Positions 1 through 63,134 of a stretch of DNA of 64,000 nucleotides are shown here, piece after piece. The notes under the pieces are model-generated. The model searched no databases, was not told where the DNA came from, and saw only the letters and a program-made list of their open reading frames with translations. A program made the translations under genes and the position numbers. Source of the DNA: Amphibalanus amphitrite (lineage: Eukaryota; Arthropoda; Thecostraca; Balanomorpha; Balanidae); contig NW_024881560.1 of NCBI RefSeq assembly GCF_019059575.1, forward strand, positions 124,001 through 188,000. Reading direction: 5' to 3'. Each line of letters opens with the position of its first letter. Position 1 is the first letter of the stretch.

Positions 1-1656
1 TCACCAGAGTCAGACTCGCTGGCCAGTCACACAGCGCTCTCGGCCGGCGGCCCTGATTGGACGCATAGTCGGACCGAGCTTGCTGCGTGCCGGCTCTGAT
101 GGCAGATGAAAAATGCACGGCCCCCATGGCGCGGGCATCTGATGGCCAGTCGGAGCTATAACGCCTCGGAATCCGCCGGGATCGTAATGCGCCTATGAAT
201 GATAGCGCAGGTGAGCTCCTTTGTGAGCGGTAAATGGAGGGAGGTGTGTAAGATCGACTGTAGAGCCAGATATCAGATGGATTCTTAAAATCCATAGGTT
301 TCTAAGACACCTCAGCCGTTGTTCATTTTCCTGCTGTATCTCTCCATCTTCATCTCTCTCCATCACTGCTTTTCTTGCTCTTCCCTGTCTTTCTCTCTCC
401 TCCTGCTCTCTTTCTATTTCTTTTTATTATTACTGGGTTATGGTATAAGTTATTCGAGCATTGCTGGAAGAAGATTAATTGAAAAAAAAAAACACATGTT
501 GGTATTAGATATTTACGCATTTGTAGCACAGCAACGCAAAACAAAATATTTTTACTCAGTTTAGTAGAAACGTCTGCATTTTATTTTCCAGTCAGTCCTA
601 TGATTGGTTATACCCACTGACCTCAGGCGTTTCCAGACTGATGTTCGACCCCACAGGCTAACCATTAAGTACCTACTACAATCATACCGGGCGTCCCTGG
701 TGGCGGTTCGGCCGGCGCCTATATGGGTCAGTGACCGCCCGCTGCCACTGCGGGGTCCCGGGTCCGGGGTCGGGAGTCCGGGTCCGGATCCAGGGCGTCT
801 CCGGCGGGCGGTAATGGCTCGACCGCCACCTTTGTTCACCGTTCACCCTCCGTGGACAGCCTCAATGCCGATCGGCCGCCAGCCGACGCACCGGGCAAAT
901 CTGATCATCGCGTCAGCCCCGGTACCTGACCCCGTCAGAGTGGCGGGTGTGGGAGGCTGTGGGAACGGGTCGGCCAGAGCGGCAGAGCTGAATGGTGTGA
1001 GAGGTTACGAGTGGTATGGTAACAAAATATGGAATTTTGCAATATCGATAACCGTTACAACAGCGTTGGGACAGCCGCAGATCTCCCAGTGGTCGCCACT
1101 GTCCTACCGCATGGTCCAATAAAAGCACCGGCAGTTCAAGAACAGCCCGGTCCGTGGCGCCGCCGTGCCAGTAGCGTCACAATGCCTCCGGTCGTCTGAC
1201 GATCGACTGTATGGCTGGGCGCGCTCCGTGTCGACCGCCGCCGCACGGGCAAATAAAACTCGTTCCAAAGTCGGCGGCAGCGGCGGCGCGTGGTTCAGCG
1301 GCGCGTTAACTCGATATGGTGTCCATTCGGACGGCCGTATCACGGCAGGTCTGCGGGGCCCGCCGCAGACGGAGGCAGGCCGCCGACCCGCCGCAGCCGC
1401 CCGACGCCGGCCAACTCGGCCCAAACGACCACTGTTGAGAGGCAGTGCGCCTCGGCGGCGCGGCCGACCAACAATGAGGCCATGTCGGCGTTCATTTCGC
1501 GAATCGTGTTACGGTGCTCTGATTAGCATAGTGGGCTGAACAGCTGTCTGGGAGCCGGTTAAAATTCTGGCGGCGCGCATCCTATGAAAATAAATAACGA
1601 AAGTGGCTGGCTGGCCGGCTAGCATTGAATCTATTCGGTCTGGGCATCCGTCGGTG
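1..1656. other. left end of window, presumed SARDH intron 12
   Basis: A GC-rich region (about 640-1500) has several open frames without recognisable protein content; the rest is AT-rich. No RNA gene or transposon end seen. Confidence 0.4.
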
Positions 1657-2843
1657 TTAACCTTCGCCCCAGTGGGGGGGGGGGGCATATGTTACCACCC
1701 CGTCACGTTTTTTGCGTGTAAATAAAAAACCGCGGCGCTACGCGCCGCGCCGCTTGGGGTAGCTTTTGGTACATCAATTTTGGATAATGTGTGAAATTTT
1801 TGACCCCAGGTCATGTCAGGTCAGGTCACCAGGTCAAGTTAACTGACCGAGCCTTAAAAAAAAGTTTGCAATCATGTCTAGCCTGCAGTGTTTGTCAGAA
1901 AGGTTTGAAACTTGGTGGATTGCATGCTGTTATGGGTGCCTACAATTTGTATATCTCGGATTTTTTATATCCGTGACCTAAGGTCAGGTCAGTGGCATGA
2001 CCTTTCCATTACAAGTCAATGGAGAAAAATGAAAATGCCTCTAGATCCGTGTGTACGCATAGGAACAGTCCAAATATTTCAGAATCACAATGATTTAGTC
2101 CACTCGTGATGACTAAGGTGTCATTTTTGCTGATAGCCTCTAGAAAGGTCATCCGAGGTCATTTGAGGCTACAAACAGTTTTTTTGCCAATAACTCGCGA
2201 TTGGAAAGAGATAGAACGCTAGGGATGGTCTCATTGTGTTTGTCTTGTTGAGACGCATCGACTGATATGCAACATGACCTTTCCCGGTCAGGTCATGACC
2301 TTGACCTGAGGTCAAATTTTCAAGTTGACCTTTCAAGGTCAAATTATAGTTCATTCGACGCGTCTCGGTGAGGGGAACACGATTCTGGCAATAGAAATGT
2401 CGTGGCTTTTTGTAGTCGAAAGTTATTGGCCAAAAACACTTTTCGTAAAAACAGCTATTTTTGGAGTTTTTGCCCTCTGGAGGCTAAACCGTTGACCTGA
2501 GGTCAATATTGATAATGACCTTTTCAAAAGAAGAGTTCAAAAGCTATCGATTGTTCTATCATGCGTTTTTCTAGCTACCATAGTTCCTGAGATAGCGGCA
2601 TGTTTTCTGAAAAATATAATGACAATTGGCAAATTTTGACCTTTGATGACCTCTGGTGACCCTAATATTGCTCTAAGGTGAAAAATGACCGAAATACTCT
2701 CAAACGTACGCATTGAGAGCTATCGACTGCCTTTTACCGCGTCTTTCTAGCCCTCTTAGTTTTTGAGTTAGAGGTGGGTGGTAACATATGCCCCCCCTCA
2801 CTAGGGCGAAGTTGGCCGAGACCGCCACTGGGGCGCGGGTTAA
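1657..2843. mobile_element. TTAA-flanked piggyBac-like non-autonomous element, family A copy 1
   Basis: TTAA at 1657-1660 and 2840-2843 bound the element. Left end CCTTCGCCCCAGTGGGG, right end CCACTGGGGCGCGGG, inverted to each other. A second, inner copy of the terminal motif (CACTAGGGCGAAG) sits about 30 bp inside the right end, while the left end has one copy; piggyBac elements have a comparable asymmetry. A CATATGTTACCACC block inside the left end has its complement inside the right end. The interior shares long blocks with the copies at 28118 and 53816 and is rich in AGGTCA/TGACCT. No transposase frame. Length 1187 bp. Confidence 0.8.
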
Positions 2844-5800
2844 ACGCTTTGAGTGGGAGCTTAGTTCAGCTGCTGGCAGTGGACTTGCAGGGGGTAAAAT
2901 CACACTAATCATTACTGACTCCCGCGCTACAAGATGTTCTGTTTCATCTCAACGGTCGCGTGTGTTTGCATTGGAGGATACCACGCACAAGTTTGGTCTC
3001 CGAGCTTTTATGTGGCATAAAATCAGTGTAAACTCGATGAACGGGCTCGTTTCGTCCATGGTATTTGATGCTCAAATACCTATCTGTAAACCTGCGGGCT
3101 GAGTTGGCCAAAGTTAGTGCCCGGTTCCCGATCGGACTCTGTGATAGGTCAGCGATATAACTCAGGGAAAAGATCGCCGACCTGTTCTCATGGTAAGAGG
3201 TCGAGAGGTTACTGCCCCAGCTGAATCTCAATGCATTTGGACGGCAGGTACTGACGGCGTCTCACAGCCTACGCAAAGTTAGCTTGCTGAAGAAATTTCA
3301 GGTCTGGCTAGTGTAGCATAAGGACTACTAGTGAGGTCAGGTCAGGCTGGGTAATGCTGAGTCACACCATAAACGTCACATTATCAGATCGGGCTCATGA
3401 CATCAGGTCATTTCATGTCATGCTTGGTGATGTCATGTTAGGTCAGACTGGGTCAGTTCAAATAATTTGCTGTAATGGCGCCAACACCACTAGGAACTTT
3501 CTAACCCGTCGCAATTCAATAGAAATCGACAGTAGCTACGAGTACTAAATCATTAAAATCGCCTTAAGCGTTCCTTTCACTGCCGAATAGATTGACGATC
3601 TAATGTGGGGAGATAATGACAATCGCTGCTAACCGATGCAAGATAACCACCCGCGCCCGTATTTTTGGACCAGCGTACTCGGAAAGTTTGCCCCCATTGA
3701 CTACTTATCGGAAATCGATGGGGAGGCGGGCAGTGGTGCCCCACTCAGTGCTGCCCCAGTCCAGAGTTGTGCTATACTGCCGCACAAAGCTGGGACAGGG
3801 CTGTGCCGGGAGGGTCAGTCCAATGGTCCTGACTCAGGGCATCACTCTGGGTCCATCACCGCCCCCTCCCCTCCCGCCCCGCGAGTTAGCCGGCCAGATA
3901 GCCCCTTCCCACAGAGGGCGAATGGCGTGGAAACGAAAATCCGCCGACATCGGACCTTCCAGTCTGCTGACCGATCATACAATGACTGCTGCACCAGCAG
4001 CGGTCCACGATGTCAGCGCCGACTCCGTGGAACAGAACACGGGGTTCAGTTGGCAAAATTGGGCGTTTGTGCAATAGCCGTTGCATTTAAGAGTGGAGCT
4101 TCAGTAGCACGCTCCACTTGGAGTATGTTAATGTCAGCAATTCAGGCCACGCTTAGTTTGATGTAGCGTCGGGAAACTTTACGCATCACTTAGTCTAACT
4201 TTGTTGAAATTTGTTCTGTGTTTAGACCGTGCGTTCTCTCAGAAAAGCTATAGAATGGAGGGATCAGGGAAGCTGCGATTGCTTTCTGAGACGAGACCAA
4301 TAAACAAAGAAGAAAAAACGTACATACACACATCCCAGCCATTTGAGCTTAACCGATGCACGCCTTTCCGGCACATGACAGTATACGTGTTTCAATGAAT
4401 TAAAACTGGAAGAGTGGCTCTTACTATTAACGTCCTGTCCCCACGCCTCCGAGTGCAGTTCAAACACTGCTATTTCCAATGTGACTTTAGGGCGGAACTT
4501 CCGCTAAGACATCCATGCATTGTGAATATCCGATATAACAGGCAGATATGCAGTATTCCACTATTCCGATTGGACAGCACTCTTCATTGGTGCAGTGCTA
4601 AAAAAGTCATGCATCTTCAATACCAGCACAAAAGGACTACAATAGGATTTCTTAACTTCTGGCGATCGTTCAACTCCTTCAGCCAACTTACCCCGTTTTT
4701 ATCAGCGGCGGTCTCAATCAGTCGGGAGCTATCACCGTCTGGCTCATTTCTGTCAGAGACAAAACGAGTCGGCTAAGGACGATATTCACCATATATTGGG
4801 CCGATATCCAGCCTAATACAGCCGTCAAAGGCGCCGCTAACCAATAGCACAATCCCAATCGGTGATCGCTCCATTTGACATGCTCCGGACGTCGCCCTGA
4901 CGCTGAATGGAGACCGACTTGCGATTCCGGCGCGGTCGCGCCATCAATTTCGTTTGGGACGGTTCGCAGACGCAGGACCGAGGCCTGCCGAGCTGAAAAT
5001 GTGTCCCGGGGCGGCCCGGTGTGACGTTTGTGGCCCACCGGGCCGGTATAGAGGTAACGGTAACTTTGCGACAGCTCACAATGCTGTGCGTTCGCGTGAG
5101 ATCCGAGAATCAGATGCGGCTCGGACCGGGGGTGGTATGTGCAGCCTCCGGGTGAGACTAGGGCCGGTGACGGTCCCAATCGAAAGATCGCTGGATTGGG
5201 CTGCCTGCTCTCCCCAGACAGGTGACCATTACGTAGCGTTAGCGTCATTTGAGGATCGCCGTGAGACCACTGACCTGGAAGGAGGGGTCGCACGGGCCGC
5301 CCTGGCCCGGCTCCAGTACGCTGACAGTCAGATCAGACTCGATGCCGCCGCGGTTATTCAGCATACACGTGTACACTGAAACAGGAGGACACCATCAAAA
5401 CACGCAGACAGGCGCACCATCATCGGCTTTCAATAAAACAACACAAGAGCAATATCCCAGCACTTGCAAGGGACTACAAAATACATAGTACCTAGGTAAT
5501 AACTTCAGGGCACCGAGAAACAGCGCGCAACCACTGTCGAAATCGTTCATAGTTTCATTTATAATAATAGGGAAGGCTTTTATCAGAAGGCTTACAGCAA
5601 TGCTGTTTACACACCAAATGCAAACGGGTCGCTAATAGCAGAGTTTCCGGGGGATTCGATAAGCAATATCAAGCTTTATTGTAATTCCAGAGCCGATTGT
5701 TTAGCTTTAGCGCGCTAACATTAGACTACGGCTGACTGGTGGTCGCTAGTTCCTTGTATACAGCGATTCACGTAATTCCTCCTCTAAGACCGGCCTTGCC

Positions 5801-6845
5801 GAGGCCCTAAGTGTGTGGGGTCGAGGCATGTGGTATAATCCACTGCGGGCAGTGGCCGCTAGTTTTTGTCACGGTTCACAAATATCTGTGCGAGTAGTTC
5901 AGTTGCGACAGTTATGGACGGCTATGGTCAGAATCTGTCAACAGCAATGCATCAACTGAATCCTGCGTCTTCTTACGTTTTTTATACCAATCGCCCAGTA
6001 AAGCGAAGCTAGCTATACCTCGAACGAGTTCAAAGAGAATTCTGGCCGGTGACAGCTTCTATATAATGCCGATGAAGAGCTTGACAAACGCATGCTTTAT
6101 CTTTACTCTGTATAAGTGTTGGTCTAAATCTCTTAATTTCCATTACAATTAATTCCGCAATAAGCAATTCTTAAGAGAAACTCGCACATTTGTATCACAA
6201 AGGCCATGCATTTCCTAATCCACAGAGTCACAGTCATCCATCCAGCGTCTCCGCGCGATTTCGGTCATCACCCGACCGGCAGATTAGGAGGCCGGAAGCT
6301 CTCCACGCAATCGGCGCCCCGAACTACCGGGCCATGATCGCAGATCGGCGGCTGGTCCGTCGGAGAGCCGCGCCTAATCAAGCGCCCAGATAACGGAAGC
6401 GGGTCGACGGCCGTCGTCGGTGACAGTCCCTGACGGCTGTCGGTGACCACGCCGCCGCAGTCTCGGCAGCAGCTGGCCACTTCGGTCCGGTTTGAGTTGA
6501 CATATCCTGTCACGCGTGGTATCACTTGACACACGCGGCACTCTGTGGCGTTGTTGATCTGGCATGCAGTGCGCCATAGAGCTAAACTAAACTCGCCGCC
6601 AACTATTTTGTCTCGAGAGCAGTTCGAATCAAAACAGTTCGGTATTTTATTAGAATGATTCAATGCGAGTGTTACAATATTTGCTGACAAACAATGAACC
6701 TTACATAAGTCTGTTTTCAGTTTATTCCACCACGCGGGTTTGACGAGGGGGAGACTCGAATCGCAACCATAACAAGTTAACGTAGCACGTTATGTGGGCC
6801 CTATTACTGAGTAATGTTCCACACCAACCAGCGCCATCGACTCAC
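2844..6845. other. presumed SARDH intron 12, between element and exon 12
   Basis: No gene recognised. At 3330-3450 there is a degenerate AGGTCA / ATGTCATG-rich stretch. GC-rich patches with long but contentless open frames occur at 3700-4050, 4830-5350 and 6230-6560. Confidence 0.45.
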
Positions 6846-57602
<50,757 letters not shown>

Positions 57603-57740
57603 TCTTGTGTGACGCTCCGAACTTGGTGTGAGCCGCCGGCGGGATGCCCGCTCAACTGACCCGATACTTCACGGAGGTCGGCTTATCAGTGTCCCTCTAC
57701 TGCCCGGTGACTCGGTACTGGCCGGTCCACAATTCAGCTA
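57603..57740 (-). promoter_or_regulatory. candidate SARDH 5' UTR and initiator
   Basis: On the minus strand, GTCAGTTGAG at 57651-57660 contains TCAGTT, an arthropod-style initiator, which would give a ~55-nt 5' UTR before the ATG at 57602. I see no TATA box at the expected distance and no clear downstream element. The surrounding 57600-57850 block is GC-rich. Short initiators occur often by chance, so this is a suggestion only. Confidence 0.22.
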
Positions 57741-58964
57741 GTTTCCCTCCCAGCCGACAGGGCAGTCAGCGGGTGCCGTCAACGAACTCGACCTCACGCC
57801 GGGCCGACGGGGGGTGTGTCGTCGTTGGCAGCGCCGCCGCCGACGAAGGAATGCGACACAAACGCTATAATTGAAACCTACCGCATACGAATGACGTAGT
57901 TTATTTAACAGAATGGAATCGTGTTTCGTGCCTGGGTAGTTCACTTGCATACGTAAGAGCAAAGAAACATTTAGATAGACTTAGAACTTGAATTATAAAC
58001 GCCTCAATACGTCTTATAAAACCGAACTGTACTTACAGTTATGATACAGGCCCGAGCTGCAACGCGGTCCAATGTGGACTAAACTGGACAAATCCAGTTT
58101 GAGCTGACCGATTCCGGCTAGCAGCTAGCCCAGTCCGGTCTGTTGATAAATAACCGGTGGGGCGGTGTTTGAGATCATGTAGACCTGTTGCGTTGTCGTG
58201 TCGGTGTTACTAATACTCTGTTGAAATGAATAATGTAGGTAATCAATGCCCAGTGAATGTATCGTTGTTTATGAATGCTGTGAAAGGCTAATAACTGATC
58301 ATGAAAACAGAAATAAGCTATAGGTCGCGACCCGAGCTGTACTTGATTTATCTCTACATCAGATGTATATACGGCCCTCAACTAGTGAAATATTTATAAT
58401 ACTAGTGAATGAAACAAGTGAAATATTTGTATCTATGCTGCCGCTCCCTCCCCCCAAGCAAATTGTCTCTATGTATATTGTATATACCCCGCCAGCCGGT
58501 CTCGGACGGCATCGCAGGGGCCCCTCTCGAGCTCCGAACAAACCGCAGATGGCTGGGTACACTGACCTCGCTATGACAGTGCACATACTGACTGAATAGA
58601 GGTGTGACAGTGGTGTTCGCTTGTGAATATTGTAATTTTGACTTAGTTTGACTTTGGCTCACTTTGACACGTAGGTACTACGTTGCAATATAAATGTTTT
58701 CACCGCAAATTTTAAATTGAATTTGTAACAACCAACAAGGATGTCGTGCAGGAACTTGGAGCCGCCAGAACTAGCGAAGATACAATATTGGACAGAGTCT
58801 GCAATGATGAATGTGAAATAATGAATTTGGTGAAGTTTCGAGGCGTTCCTTTCCACAGGTCTAAGTTGGACATTTTATTAAATGACGTTCCACGTCCTAG
58901 CACAGGAAGCCCTGTTGAAGTCAGTGAGGTAGCTCTATCCGGAACTATTCAGGAAAAACGCCTG

Positions 58965-59185
58965 GTTTGTTTGTTTGTTTGTTTGTTTGTTTGTTTTGTT
59001 TTGTTTTGTTTTGTTTTGTTTTGTTTTGTTTTGTTTTGTTTTGTTTTGTTTTGTTTTGTTTTGTTTTGTTTTGTTTTGTTTTGTTTTGTTTTGTTTTGTT
59101 TTGTTTTGTTTTGTTTTGTTTTGTTTTGTTTTGTTTTGTTTTGTTTTGTTTTGTTTTGTTTTGTTTTGTTTTGTTTTGTTTTGTT
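58965..59185. repeat. (GTTT)n and (TTTTG)n microsatellite
   Basis: A few GTTT units pass into about 40 TTTTG pentamers without visible interruption. Confidence 0.97.
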
Positions 59186-60258
59186 GGGTCAGGCCCTTAC
59201 GGTTTGACAAGACGATTTCGGAGCCGGAAAAATGATAGGAATAATTGGGGGAGACATTGGTCTGGGCAGACACCCATAGAGAGTCGCCGGGGCTGAGCCC
59301 GTCCGAATGGACAGGCCGACCAGCCCCCCAAGCACTCTGCACCCGGCTACGGGGTGCGCTCCCTCGGGAGCATGGCGGTGCCGCTCCAAGGAAGCAGCCT
59401 GCATGAGATAAAGGTGCCTTCCAGCCCGGAGGAGGGTTGCGGCGTGGAGGAGGATTTCAGTAATCAGTATCCTGAGGATAAAAAACGACGGAACGGAGGC
59501 GCGCTCGCCAGCACGTTGTGGGTCCTGAAGTCTCTGTCGGTTCCCGCGCCTTCCACCAGCAGCACCAGTCACTAACACCTGTAGCTGCATGGCCTGGCGA
59601 CAGGCACTCAGACGTGGTCTGGAGACCGGCGCGGGCTTCAGCAGCTGTTTCAGCAGCGCTTCGTCAATAGGCCGTACCCAACCGTCGTACCCCACACGGC
59701 AGCCCAATCGTACCTACTTGTAAACCGTCGTACCCCACACGGCAGTCATGTCCGTAACTTACGTGGATGAGAGCCGAATGCACGCTGGGAGCGTAAACAA
59801 GCCCATCACTTAAAAGTTGTTTGTGTTTTGTGTTTTTAGCAACAAGATACTTCCGATTGTGCAATCTATTTTCATTACCTGTAAAGTGCATATTGCATAA
59901 GCAATAAACACATGATCGTGCCAATAACCATGATAAGTCAATTCCTGCGCTGGACTGTATCGACAGTTCTAGCCACATGATAAAAGTAGCCGCTGCGTCC
60001 CTAGTGACTGGTTTAGTATGCCGCCACCGCCGGCCCCAAACACATCAATCACGACCGGTGGGCCTGTGATCTCCCCGAGGTGAGTGGATTCTGACCAGTG
60101 GAGCGGCACCGCCCACCGCCCACCGCCCACCGCCCGGCGCCGAGTCGCACAAACAGAGCCATCCAACAGATAGGGGGCTCACGTGCCGGGCTGTGGCGAG
60201 CGCGGCGCCCATCGACGGAGACGCACCGGACCGCGTCCGACCAGGTGTCTGGGGAGAG

Positions 60259-60259
<1 letters not shown>

Positions 60260-60336
<77 letters not shown>
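60260..60336. repeat. (GA)n microsatellite
   Basis: Uninterrupted GA dinucleotides, about 38 copies. Confidence 0.97.
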
Positions 60337-60338
<2 letters not shown>

Positions 60339-60675
60339 TGCCGGGGATGGGAGCGGCAGAGGAAGGCGCCCGGGCCGGCAGGATTGATGTCCAGGCAGGT
60401 GTGTTCGGACGGGAGGAGGAGACACACCACGGACGGCATCCATCCGAGAAAATGCCACCATTTGTTGGTCAGCGGAGAGAAAGGGTGGGCGGCGGCCGGG
60501 CGCCGTTAGATGAACGTTGAACACAACGTGGACGGCGTGGCGTCAGATGAACATTGGACTGAAAGGTGCGGAGACGAAAACAGAGAGCGAGGGGAAGTCA
60601 GCAGGTAAAGAAACACATTCAGTTGTGGTGGGCCATTGAACCCACAGGGTAGAGATGTTAAATTGATCTAAGAGG

Positions 60676-60694
60676 TGAAAAGAGAAAGGGAAAG

Positions 60695-60766
<72 letters not shown>
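60676..60766. repeat. (GAAA)n-(GA)n compound microsatellite
   Basis: Tetranucleotide AAAG units run directly into GA dinucleotides. Confidence 0.95.
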
Positions 60767-61360
60767 CTGAGAGCAAAGAATATATGCTATGCAGCCATTA
60801 AAATGATGAGCAGGCATATTTCCTTTCACGAAGTAAGGAGCATGTAACTTCAAGAACTAAAGAGGTCTTGCGACAAGTGCTCGCTGTCGTTTCGACTCAA
60901 ACAGAGTCATTTACCTTCATTGCAGTAACAAATCATTTTCTAACAGTAATCATCCTCACACTAGAAATATATCATGTTGATTCATATCAGGGAACGTTAT
61001 GCATAATATCGCTGAAAGCTAGGAAGCACGAGGGCAATTATTGTTCGCGAAATAAGCTGCCAAAATGTGCAGCGAAGATTAATGGCGAAATAAAACGCAA
61101 TGAAGACAGATGGCTTGATTACGTTGTCACCATTGGTGCTCTGATTGTGTGATAACCACTGGCTACGCGCAGTTCCACACTCTGCAAAAGAGTGCTGTTC
61201 AGATAACTATTGAGTGCTGGGTAGCGCGCTGCTTTGTGTTAAAAGCTCTCTCTAAATGGACATTTATCAGAATTCAGAAGTTAACGATTAAGAAGAGAGT
61301 ATAAAATTGTTAGGTATAACGATCTTTCAGCCTATAGTCTGTTCCATATCAAGTTTGCAG

Positions 61361-63126
61361 CAGTGGCGGATCCAAGGGGGGGGGTCACATGGGTCATGGC
61401 CCCCCCCCTTGAGGCCCGAGTGCCCAAAGACCTGCCAGGGGCACCACCGACCTATCAGGGGTATCACAGTCCTGACAGGGGCACCACAGGACCGCCAGGG
61501 GCACCACCGGCCTAGCAGGGACACCACGGGCCTGGTGCCCCTGGGCCCTGACAGGACTGTAACGCCCCTGACAAGCCTGAAGTGTCCCCGGCAGGCGGCA
61601 GGCACGTGGTGCCCCTGACAGGCCTGAGGCGCCCCTGCAAGGCCGGTGGTGCCCCTGGCAGGCCTGTGGTGTCCATGGCAGGCCTGTGGTGCCCTTGCTA
61701 GGCCTCTGTGCCCCTGACAGGCTTGTAATGCCCCTGGGAGGACTGTGGTGCCCCTGGGCCCTGACAAGCCTGAGGTGCCCCTGACAGGCCAGTGGTGCCC
61801 TTGCTAGGCCTGTGGTGCCCCTGGCAGGCCTCTGGTGCCCCTGACAGGCTTGCGGTGCCCTTGGAAGGACTGTGGTGTCCCTCGGCCCTGACAAGCCTGA
61901 GGTGCCCCTGACAGGCCCGTGGTGTCCTTGTTAGGCCTGTGGTGCCCCTGGCAGGCCTCTGGTGCCCTTGCTAGGCCGCTGGTACCCCTGCGCCCGGAGA
62001 GGACTGGCGCCCCTGAAAAGTCTGAAGTGCCCCTCGGCAGGCCCGTGGTGCCCCTGACAGGCCCAAGGTGCCTCTGCGAGGCCGGTGGTGCCCCTGGCAG
62101 ACCTCTGGTGCCCCTGGCAGGTCTGTGGTGCCCCTGGCAGGTCTGTGGCGCCCCTGGCAGACCTGTGTTGACTGGTGCCCCTGCTAGGTCGCTGGTGCCC
62201 CTCACAGACCTGTGGTGCCCCTGGGCCTTGACAAGCTGAGATGCCTGGCTATGACAGGCTCGTAGTGCCCCTGATAGACCAGTGGTGCCCTTGCTAGGCC
62301 TGTAGTGCCCCTGGCAGGCCTCTGGTGCCCCTGCTACCCCTGCGCCCGAAGAGGACTATGGTGCCCCTGAAAAGCCTGAAGTGCCTCTCGACAGGCCCGT
62401 GGTGCCCCTGGGCCCTGGCAGTCCCAAGTTACCCCTGCGAGGTCGGTGGTGCTCCTGGCAGGCCTCTGGTGCCCCTGGCAGGTCTGTGGTGCCCCTGGCA
62501 GGCCTGTGTTGACTGGTGTCCCTGCTAGGCCGCTGGTGCCCCTCACAGGCCTGCGGTGCCCCTGGAAGGACTGTGGTGCCCCTGCCCCTAGGGCTGCTGA
62601 TGGGCCCAACAGGCCCGTTGTGCCCCTGACAGGCCTGTCGTGTATACTTGCTAGACCTGTGGTGCCCCTGCTTCCTGGCAGGCCTATGGTGCCCCTGGCG
62701 GGCCTGTGGCGCCCCTGCAAGGCCGTAGGTGCCCCTGACAGGTTTGTGGTGTCCCTGGAAGGACTTTGGTGCCCCTGACAAGCCTGAAGTGTCAAGGACA
62801 GACCCTTTAGACGCCAGGGTCAAGTTCGTCGGACTGACAACGATTTGCTTACCTGATAACGTTCCTGGTAAGTACTCACTGCTCAGCGTCCACAACATAT
62901 ATACACATAGCACATTCATATATACTTGCCTACAATTGGTAAATGTGGTTGTGGCTAAGAGTTAAGATACTGACTAAAAATAAAAAATAAAAAGAAAAAA
63001 ACTGAAAATGGGGGCACCACCAAAATGAAGTGGACGAAATCCGTTGAGTTTTTAATTTTGGGTATAGGTAGGGGCACCACTTCGATTCATGACCCTCCCC
63101 TTGGAGTTTTCCTGGATCCGCCCCTG
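61361..63126. mobile_element. hAT-like non-autonomous element with internal minisatellite
   Basis: Terminal inverted repeats CAGTGGCGGATCCAAGG (left) and CCTGGATCCGCCCCTG (right), flanked by an 8-bp direct repeat GTTTGCAG at 61353-61360 and 63127-63134. An 8-bp target duplication and CA...TG ends are typical of the hAT superfamily. Subterminal G run at left and GGGGCACCAC motifs near 63005 and 63071. Most of the interior is a minisatellite; there is no transposase frame. Confidence 0.85.
61425..62800. repeat. ~20-bp GCCCCTGGCAGGCCTGTGGT minisatellite
   Basis: Around 65 degenerate units inside the hAT-like element, with higher-order blocks (for example 61800-62000 resembling 62280-62480). It produces long repetitive open frames on both strands (GLWCPW- and ACQGHHRPARGT-type) that I treat as artefacts. 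Confidence 0.92.
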
Positions 63127-63134
63127 GTTTGCAG

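Larger units (their letters stand above)
57741..61360. other. region upstream of SARDH, no confident gene
   Basis: AT-rich DNA with GC-rich patches at 59270-59700 and 60000-60540 and several microsatellites (listed separately). Open frames at 59297-59575 (plus) and 59589-59723 (plus, ATG to TAA, Arg/Ser-rich start MAWRQALRRGLETG) are not recognisable. AACCGTCGTACCCCACACGG occurs twice, near 59681 and 59724. Confidence 0.4.

Noticed and set aside
604..1539. Overlapping open frames of 70-172 codons on both strands near the left end
   Set aside because: GC-rich stop-poor DNA without recognisable motifs or splice-consistent structure.
4718..5293. 191-codon minus-strand open frame, considered as a downstream SARDH exon
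   Set aside because: No match to the folate-binding domain, no conserved motif, and it lies in a GC-rich patch where stop codons are rare.
58746..59342. Phe-Val-Leu-Phe-Cys and Lys-Gln-Asn-Lys-Thr repeat proteins
   Set aside because: Translations of the TTTTG pentanucleotide run.
59189..59707. Minus-strand frame containing a basic stretch ending CRQAMQLQ before GTGTTA, considered as SARDH exon 1
   Set aside because: It has no upstream in-frame ATG and a poor donor; the ATG exon at 57549-57602 fits phase, donor and leader composition better.
61327..62919. Open frames of 100-190 codons on both strands
   Set aside because: Repetitive translations of the ~20-bp minisatellite inside the hAT-like element.
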